A stretch of 5,249 nt of DNA from positions 1 through 5,249 of the forward strand of contig JACPCT010000262.1 of the NCBI GenBank assembly GCA_016184445.1, read 5' to 3'. This DNA comes from Candidatus Tectimicrobiota bacterium (lineage in GTDB: Bacteria > UBA8248). The translations under genes were made by a program, and so were the position numbers. Shown here one piece after another: positions 1-5,249 of the stretch. A model generated the notes under the pieces. It was not told the origin of the DNA, did no database searches, and saw only the letters and a program-made list of their open reading frames with translations. How positions within the stretch are numbered: position 1 is the stretch's first letter; each line of letters begins with the position of its first letter.

Positions 1-1
1 G

Positions 2-97
2 GCGGAGATCCGGATCCGGGCCGAGGGGCCCGGCGCCGAGGCCGCCGTGGCCCGGCTGGCCGAGCTCGTCGCGAACCGCTTCGGCGAGGAGAAGTGA
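2..97 (+). CDS. ptsH: HPr phosphocarrier protein, C-terminal fragment (5' end outside window)
   Basis: Only the last 31 codons and the TGA stop are present. The translation starts AEIRIRAEGPGAEAAVARLA and ends in NRFGEEK. This fits the end of HPr: a final beta strand carrying an E-I-x-I-x-A-E-G-x-x-A motif, then the last amphipathic helix with A-x-x-x-L-A-E-L-V and a short F-G-E-E tail. HPr is a small cytoplasmic protein that receives phosphate from enzyme I on a histidine and passes it to EIIA proteins. The phospho-accepting His (about residue 15) and the regulatory Ser (about residue 46) lie left of the window, so I cannot tell whether it is a HprK-regulated type. The fragment is short, but the one-base overlap with an unmistakable ptsI makes the call convincing. 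Confidence 0.82.
   Translation, partial: AEIRIRAEGPGAEAAVARLAELVANRFGEEK
87..91 (+). promoter_or_regulatory. Ribosome binding site deciding the ptsI start
   Basis: AGGAG lies inside the last codons of ptsH, five bases before the ATG at 97. The in-frame GTG at 94 would be only two bases from it, too close for normal initiation, so ATG 97 is preferred. The stop of ptsH (95-97) and this ATG share one base, a typical arrangement for translational coupling. Confidence 0.6.
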
Positions 98-1872
98 TGA
101 CCCGCATCCAGGGCGTCGGCGCCTCGGAGGGCGTGGCCGCCGGACGGGCCTGGGTGGCCTCGGCCCAGCCCTCGCCGGGCATGCTCCGGCGCGTGCCCCC
201 CGAGCGCGCGGAGGAGGAGCTCGGCCGCCTCGAGCGGGCCATCGAGGCCGCCGCCGCCGAGCTGGAGGCGATCCGCCAAGCGGCCAGCGGCCGCCTCGGG
301 CCCGGCCACCTCTACATCCTGGACCTGGGGCGCCTCCTCCTGAAGGACGAGATGCTCATCGGGGAGGCGCGGCGGCGCATCCGCGAAGAGGGCCTCAACG
401 CCGAGTGGGCCGTCCAGGCGGCCGTCGATCACTTCGCCCACTTCTTCGAGACGCTCGAGGACCCCTATTTCCGGGACCGCCGCCTGGACATCGGCCACGC
501 GGGCGAGCGCATCCTGCGGCACTTGGCCGAGAGCCCCCCCGGCGGCGCCGGGCGGGAGCCAGAGGAGCCGGCCATCCTCGTCGCCCGCGACCTGACCCCG
601 GCCGACGTCGCCGCCCTTTCGGGCGGAAAGATCCTGGGCTTCGTCACCGACCTGGGAGGGCACACTTCCCACACGGCCATCATGGCCCAGGCCCTGGGCA
701 TCCCGGCGGTGGTGGGCACCGGGGACGCCAGCCGGCGGGTCGCCACCGGGGACCGCCTGCTGGTGGACGGGGGGGCGGGGACCGTGCTCCTCAACCCGAG
801 CGATGAGGCGGTCTCGGCCTACAGGGCCAGCCTCCGCCCCCGGCAAGAAGTCCTGGAGGAGGAGAAAACCCCCATCCAGCGGCCCGCGGTCACCCGCGAC
901 GGCGTCCGGGTCACCCTCCTGGCCAACATCGGGAACGATCAGGAGCTCAGCCTCCTTCCCGTCTCCGGCGTGGACGGGGTGGGGCTCTACCGGAGCGAAT
1001 GGCTCTACTTCAACCGGCCGGATTTCCCCAGCGAGGAGGAGCACTACGCGTCCTACCTGCGCCTCGCCCAGGCCGCCCGCCCGAAGCCGGCCATCATCCG
1101 CACCCTGGATCTGGGCGGCGACCGCGGCTTCCCCCCGGCGGCCCGGCGGGGGCGGCTGGAGGAGGGGGAGCCCAACCCCGCCCTGGGCGTCCGGGGCATC
1201 CGCTTCAGCCTGGAGCGGCCCGACATCTTCAAGCGCCAGCTGCGGGCCATCCTGCGGGCCTCCGCCGAGGGCGGCGTGGCCCTGGTCTACCCCATGGTGA
1301 CCTCGCTGGAGGAGCTGCGCCGGGCCCGGGCCCTCCTGGAGGAGGCCAAGGAGGAGCTGCGGGGGGAGGGGAGGCTCTTCAACGAGTCCATCCAGCAGGG
1401 AGTCGTGGTCGAGACCCCCGCCGCCGCCCTTTGCGCCGACCACCTGGCCCGGCACGCCGATTTCCTCGCGGTGGGCACGAACGACCTCATCCAGTACACC
1501 TTGGCCATGGACCGCGCCGACAAGGGGGTGGCGGACCGCTACGAGTCCCTCCACCCCTCCGTCGTCCGCCTTCTCCACGGCGTGGCCCAGGCCTCCCGCT
1601 CGGCCGGGGTCCCCGCCATCGTCTGCGGGGAGCTGGCCGGGGACCCGAAGAGTGCGCTATACCTCGTGGGCCTTGGCTTCCGGAGCCTGAGTATGGCACT
1701 GTCCAAGGCCCCGGCCGTCCGGCGGGCCATCCGCCGGTCCGCGCTCGCCCAGCTGGAGGAGCTGGCGGGGGCCATGCTGGAGTGCGAATCCGCCCAGGAG
1801 GTCCGGGCGCTGACGAGCAGGAAAGGGCGCGGCGCGGGCCGAGGCAGGCCCAGCGTCCGCCCGGCGGTCTGA
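97..1872 (+). CDS. ptsI: Phosphoenolpyruvate-protein phosphotransferase (PTS enzyme I)
   Basis: Enzyme I takes the phosphate of PEP onto a histidine and transfers it to HPr, the first step of the cytoplasmic PTS cascade. At 591 aa it is close to E. coli EI (575 aa) and has no N-terminal GAF domain, so it is not the PtsP type. The N-terminal motif ([18 protein letters not shown]) opens directly at the ATG. An HPr-binding helical region follows. The phospho-histidine motif [20 protein letters not shown] places the active His at about 192. The C-terminal PEP-binding barrel shows [10 protein letters not shown] (Arg 299), RTLDLGGD (Arg 335), VVVETPAAA (Glu 439), [14 protein letters not shown] (Asn 462, Asp 463, Arg 473) and CGELAG with the catalytic Cys at about 510. 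All key residues are present. The usual Lys and Tyr of the GGDKxxxY stretch appear as Arg and Pro. The C terminus carries an Arg/Gly-rich tail of about 17 residues after the last helix. It is probably co-translated with ptsH upstream; metK starts 25 bases downstream. Confidence 0.97.
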   Translation: MTRIQGVGASEGVAAGRAWVASAQPSPGMLRRVPPERAEEELGRLERAIEAAAAELEAIRQAASGRLGPGHLYILDLGRLLLKDEMLIGEARRRIREEGLNAEWAVQAAVDHFAHFFETLEDPYFRDRRLDIGHAGERILRHLAESPPGGAGREPEEPAILVARDLTPADVAALSGGKILGFVTDLGGHTSHTAIMAQALGIPAVVGTGDASRRVATGDRLLVDGGAGTVLLNPSDEAVSAYRASLRPRQEVLEEEKTPIQRPAVTRDGVRVTLLANIGNDQELSLLPVSGVDGVGLYRSEWLYFNRPDFPSEEEHYASYLRLAQAARPKPAIIRTLDLGGDRGFPPAARRGRLEEGEPNPALGVRGIRFSLERPDIFKRQLRAILRASAEGGVALVYPMVTSLEELRRARALLEEAKEELRGEGRLFNESIQQGVVVETPAAALCADHLARHADFLAVGTNDLIQYTLAMDRADKGVADRYESLHPSVVRLLHGVAQASRSAGVPAIVCGELAGDPKSALYLVGLGFRSLSMALSKAPAVRRAIRRSALAQLEELAGAMLECESAQEVRALTSRKGRGAGRGRPSVRPAV

Positions 1873-1885
1873 ACCTTCATCCATC

Positions 1886-1891
1886 GGGAGG
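1886..1891 (+). promoter_or_regulatory. Ribosome binding site of metK
   Basis: GGGAGG is a strong Shine-Dalgarno sequence six bases before the ATG at 1898. It occupies most of the 25-base gap after ptsI. That gap holds no terminator-like stem and is far too short for a SAM riboswitch, so metK is likely read from upstream transcription. Confidence 0.7.
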
Positions 1892-1897
1892 AAGTGC

Positions 1898-3079
1898 ATG
1901 ATCTCCAGCCATGCCTCGGCTGACTTCATCTTCACCTCGGAGTCCGTTTCCGAGGGGCACCCCGACAAGATCTGCGACCAGGTGAGCGACGCCGTCCTGG
2001 ACGCGATCTTCAGCCAGGACCCCCACGGGCGCGTGGCCTGCGAGTGCCTCATCACCACGGGCATCGTCTTCGTGGCCGGCGAGATCACCACGACGGCCCG
2101 CTACGAGGCACGGGACATCGTCCGCGAGACCATTCGCGAGATCGGCTACGACAACGCGGCCTACGGGTTCGACTGCAACACCTGCGCCGTGGTGACCGCC
2201 CTCAACCGCCAGTCGCCCAACATCTCCCAGGGGGTGACCGAGGGCGAGGGGCTCTTCAAGGAGCAGGGGGCGGGCGACCAGGGCATGATGTTCGGCTTCG
2301 CCTGCACGGAGACCAAGGAGCTCATGCCCCTGCCCATCATGCTGGCCCACCGGCTGGTCCAGCGGGCCTCCGCCGTGCGCCGCAACGGGACGCTGCCCTA
2401 CCTCCGCCCGGACAGCAAGAGCCAGGTCTCCATCCGCTACGAGAAGGGCAAGCCCGTCGCCATCGCGAACGTGGTCATCTCGGCGCAGCACGCCCCGGAG
2501 GTGGACCTCGAGCAGATCCGCGAGGACATGATCAAGCACGTCATCCTCCCCACCGTGCCGGAGAACATGATCAACCCTCATACGAGCTTTTACGTGAACC
2601 CCACCGGCCTGTTCGTCATCGGGGGCCCCATGGGCGACACGGGCCTGACCGGCCGGAAGATCATCGTGGACACCTACGGCGGCTACAGCCGCCACGGGGG
2701 CGGCGCCTTCTCGGGCAAGGACCCGACCAAGGTGGACCGCTCGGCCGCCTACATGGCCCGCTACATCGCCAAGAACATCGTGGCGGCCGGCCTGGCCGAT
2801 AAGGTCGAGGTGCAGCTCGCCTACGCCATCGGGGTGGCCGACCCGGTCTCGGTCCTCGTCGAGGATTTCGGCACCGGGAAGGTGGACCCGGTCAAGCTGG
2901 CCAAGGCCGTCCGCGAGGTGTTCGGCCTGAAGCCCCGGGAGATCATCGATGGCCTCAACCTGCGCCGCCCCATCTTCAAGAAGACCGCCGCCTTCGGCCA
3001 CTTCGGCCGGGAGGAACCCCAGTTCACCTGGGAACGGACGGACAAGGTGAAGGACCTGGCGGCGGCCCTCGGGGCCTAG
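1898..3079 (+). CDS. metK: S-adenosylmethionine synthetase (methionine adenosyltransferase)
   Basis: MetK makes S-adenosylmethionine from methionine and ATP, releasing phosphate and diphosphate. It is a cytoplasmic enzyme, normally a tetramer. The 393-aa length fits the bacterial family (E. coli 384 aa). Near the N terminus [20 protein letters not shown] includes the catalytic His at residue 21. GEITT lies near 61. The flexible loop [16 protein letters not shown] (about 108-123) leads into signature [12 protein letters not shown] (124-135). LRPDSKSQV (169-177) holds the active-site Lys. [20 protein letters not shown] (242-261) and the second signature [19 protein letters not shown] (267-285) follow, then [14 protein letters not shown]. 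The C terminus has the typical [10 protein letters not shown] and FTWERTDKV. No expected segment is missing. The start is set by a strong ribosome binding site and by its position just before the first conserved motif. It is paired with ahcY, which removes the by-product formed when SAM donates its methyl group. Confidence 0.98.
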   Translation: MISSHASADFIFTSESVSEGHPDKICDQVSDAVLDAIFSQDPHGRVACECLITTGIVFVAGEITTTARYEARDIVRETIREIGYDNAAYGFDCNTCAVVTALNRQSPNISQGVTEGEGLFKEQGAGDQGMMFGFACTETKELMPLPIMLAHRLVQRASAVRRNGTLPYLRPDSKSQVSIRYEKGKPVAIANVVISAQHAPEVDLEQIREDMIKHVILPTVPENMINPHTSFYVNPTGLFVIGGPMGDTGLTGRKIIVDTYGGYSRHGGGAFSGKDPTKVDRSAAYMARYIAKNIVAAGLADKVEVQLAYAIGVADPVSVLVEDFGTGKVDPVKLAKAVREVFGLKPREIIDGLNLRRPIFKKTAAFGHFGREEPQFTWERTDKVKDLAAALGA

Positions 3080-3115
3080 CCCGCACGGACCGCCCTGCGA
3101 CAACCGCGCACCAAC

Positions 3116-3119
3116 GGAG
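3116..3119 (+). promoter_or_regulatory. Ribosome binding site of ahcY
   Basis: GGAG (extended as GGAGAG to 3121) sits five bases before the ATG at 3125. The remainder of the 45-base metK-ahcY gap shows no convincing hairpin, T-run or promoter, consistent with co-transcription. Confidence 0.55.
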
Positions 3120-3124
3120 AGAAA

Positions 3125-4381
<1,257 letters not shown>

Positions 4382-4393
4382 GGCGCCCCGAAC

Positions 4394-4425
4394 TTCCTCT
4401 CCCTCCGCCCAACGGGAGGCCGGAA
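4394..4425 (+). promoter_or_regulatory. Possible hairpin covering the amidase ribosome binding site
   Basis: CCTCC at 4402-4406 can pair with GGAGG at 4415-4419 across an eight-base loop. TTCC at 4394-4397 can pair with GGAA at 4422-4425, separated from the first stem by a small internal loop. The right arm contains the amidase Shine-Dalgarno sequence, so the fold could lower initiation unless ribosomes finishing ahcY open it. There is no T-run after it, so it is not a standard intrinsic terminator. Such short GC stems are common by chance in GC-rich DNA, so this is a weak call. Confidence 0.25.
4414..4419 (+). promoter_or_regulatory. Ribosome binding site deciding the GTG start of the amidase gene
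   Basis: GGGAGG lies eight bases before GTG 4428. This is the only strong Shine-Dalgarno sequence in the gap after ahcY. The GTG is immediately followed by a credible signal peptide, which supports it over later in-frame starts such as the ATG at 4770, which would remove the export signal. Confidence 0.6.
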
Positions 4426-4427
4426 AC

Positions 4428-5249
4428 GTGGCAGGGGCCGGGCGGCCCGCAGCGCGGGGCTGGTGGAGAGGGTGCCTCCTCCTGGGGGCCATCCTGGGAG
4501 CGGCTTCCCCCGCGGCGGCGGCCCGCACGGGCGGGCCGGGGGTGGTGGCCGTGCGCGCCTTCGTGACCGAGGGCTACGCCCGCCTCACCGTCCTCCTCGA
4601 CCGGGAAACCTTCAACTTCCATCTCGGCCGCCTGACGAATCCCCCGCGCCTCTACCTGGACATCCCGGCCGGACGGCTCGGCCTCCAGGCGCCGCTGCCC
4701 CCCGACGCGGCCAGGGCCAGGCTGGTGCGCCGGGTGCGCTTCGGCCGCCCCGACCCGGCGACCCTGCGGATGGTGGTGGACCTGGGCGAGGGTGAGATCC
4801 GCGAGCGGGTCTTCTCCCTGCCGGACCCCCACCGGATCATCGTGGAGCTGCGGGGCGGCGCCGTTCCCCCGCCGGGCCCCATCCCCCCGGCGGCCGTCCT
4901 CCCGCTCCCGGAGAGGCCCCTCCCCGCCTCTCCCCGGGCGAGGGCGGTCCCGCCGCCAAGGCCTGGACCCAAGAAGCGCCAGGAGATGAGCGTCGCCGAG
5001 CGCTTCCGGGCCGGCCAGGGCCGCATCATGCTGGACCCCGGGCACGGCGGGAAGGACGCCGGGGCGGTCGGCCTCTACGGCCTGGTGGAGAAGGATTTCG
5101 TGCTGGACCTCGCCCGGCGGGCGGCCGGGGTGCTCAAGCGGAGGCTCCCCGGCAACGAGGTGCTCCTCACCCGGACGGCGGACAGCTTCATCCCCCTGGA
5201 CAAGCGGACCGCCATGGCCAACGAGCGGGACGCGGACGTCTTCGTCTCC
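4428..5249 (+). CDS. Exported N-acetylmuramoyl-L-alanine amidase with AMIN domain (3' end outside window)
   Basis: This is an open frame of 274 codons from GTG to the window edge with no stop. Amidase_3 enzymes are zinc hydrolases that cut the bond between N-acetylmuramic acid and L-alanine in peptidoglycan, often at the septum during daughter cell separation. Residues 1-32 look like a Sec signal peptide: Arg 6, 10 and 14, then the hydrophobic stretch CLLLGAILGAASPAAAA, with cleavage likely after Ala 32. Residues 39-143 fit an AMIN domain (RLTVLLDRETFNFHLG, PPRLYLDIP, LRMVVDLGEGE, DPHRIIVELRG), which in AmiC directs the enzyme to the cell wall. A proline-rich linker runs from about 147 to 183. 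The catalytic domain begins near 198 with RIMLDPGHGGKDAGAVG, giving zinc ligand His 206. LVEKDFVLDLA gives zinc ligand Glu 221, and LLTRTADSFIPLDKRTAMAN and DADVFVS follow. The third zinc ligand, expected just after VFVS, and the catalytic Glu are cut off. It resembles AmiC, but the fragment does not justify a gene symbol. Cys 16 lacks a lipobox, so a lipoprotein is unlikely. Confidence 0.93.
   Translation, partial: MAGAGRPAARGWWRGCLLLGAILGAASPAAAARTGGPGVVAVRAFVTEGYARLTVLLDRETFNFHLGRLTNPPRLYLDIPAGRLGLQAPLPPDAARARLVRRVRFGRPDPATLRMVVDLGEGEIRERVFSLPDPHRIIVELRGGAVPPPGPIPPAAVLPLPERPLPASPRARAVPPPRPGPKKRQEMSVAERFRAGQGRIMLDPGHGGKDAGAVGLYGLVEKDFVLDLARRAAGVLKRRLPGNEVLLTRTADSFIPLDKRTAMANERDADVFVS

Noticed and set aside
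94..96. GTG 94 as the start of ptsI
   Set aside because: It is only two bases from the AGGAG sequence. ATG 97, the next codon, has normal spacing and forms the usual stop-start overlap with ptsH.
1873..1897. A SAM riboswitch or other leader controlling metK
   Set aside because: The gap is only 25 bases and is mostly ribosome binding site. No aptamer or terminator could fit.
999..1901. A 300-codon plus-strand open frame overlapping ptsI
   Set aside because: It is a shifted frame within ptsI. The product is an extreme Gly/Pro/Arg/Ala mix typical of out-of-frame GC-rich DNA, while the ptsI frame carries every catalytic motif.
4473..4475. Cys 16 of the amidase as a lipoprotein attachment site
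   Set aside because: It is preceded by W-R-G rather than a lipobox and lies before, not after, the hydrophobic segment.

Overview
This is a GC-rich bacterial chromosomal segment (about two thirds or more G+C by eye), with strong G/C preference at third codon positions. All five recognisable genes lie on the plus strand and are tightly packed. In order they are the 3' end of ptsH (HPr), a complete ptsI (PTS enzyme I), a complete metK (S-adenosylmethionine synthetase), a complete ahcY (adenosylhomocysteinase), and the 5' part of an exported AMIN-domain N-acetylmuramoyl-L-alanine amidase that runs off the right edge.

Layout: ptsH and ptsI overlap by one base (TGATG). The next gaps are 25, 45 and 46 bases. 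None holds a recognisable promoter or a stem followed by a T-run, so the simplest reading is one co-directional transcription unit that starts left of the window. No tRNA, rRNA, CRISPR array, insertion sequence, attachment site or origin was seen. No gene-free stretch exceeds 300 bases.

How the genes relate: EI takes phosphate from PEP and passes it to HPr. MetK makes SAM from methionine and ATP. AhcY clears S-adenosylhomocysteine, the product of SAM-dependent methylation, so MetK and AhcY are two steps of the activated methyl cycle. The amidase belongs to a different job, peptidoglycan cleavage outside the cytoplasm. No sugar-specific EII component is visible, so the PTS proteins could serve transport or a purely regulatory PTS.

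Organism: the exported AMIN-amidase, the short archaeal/Thermotoga-type AhcY and the high GC suggest a Gram-negative-type bacterium from a deep or little-cultured GC-rich lineage, such as a deltaproteobacterial-grade, NC10 or Rokubacteria-like group. That assignment is a guess; the window has no decisive phylogenetic marker.

I found no clear evidence of a previously undescribed system. The points most worth checking are the subtype and substrate of AhcY, the PTS/methyl-cycle gene order, and a possible hairpin over the amidase ribosome binding site.
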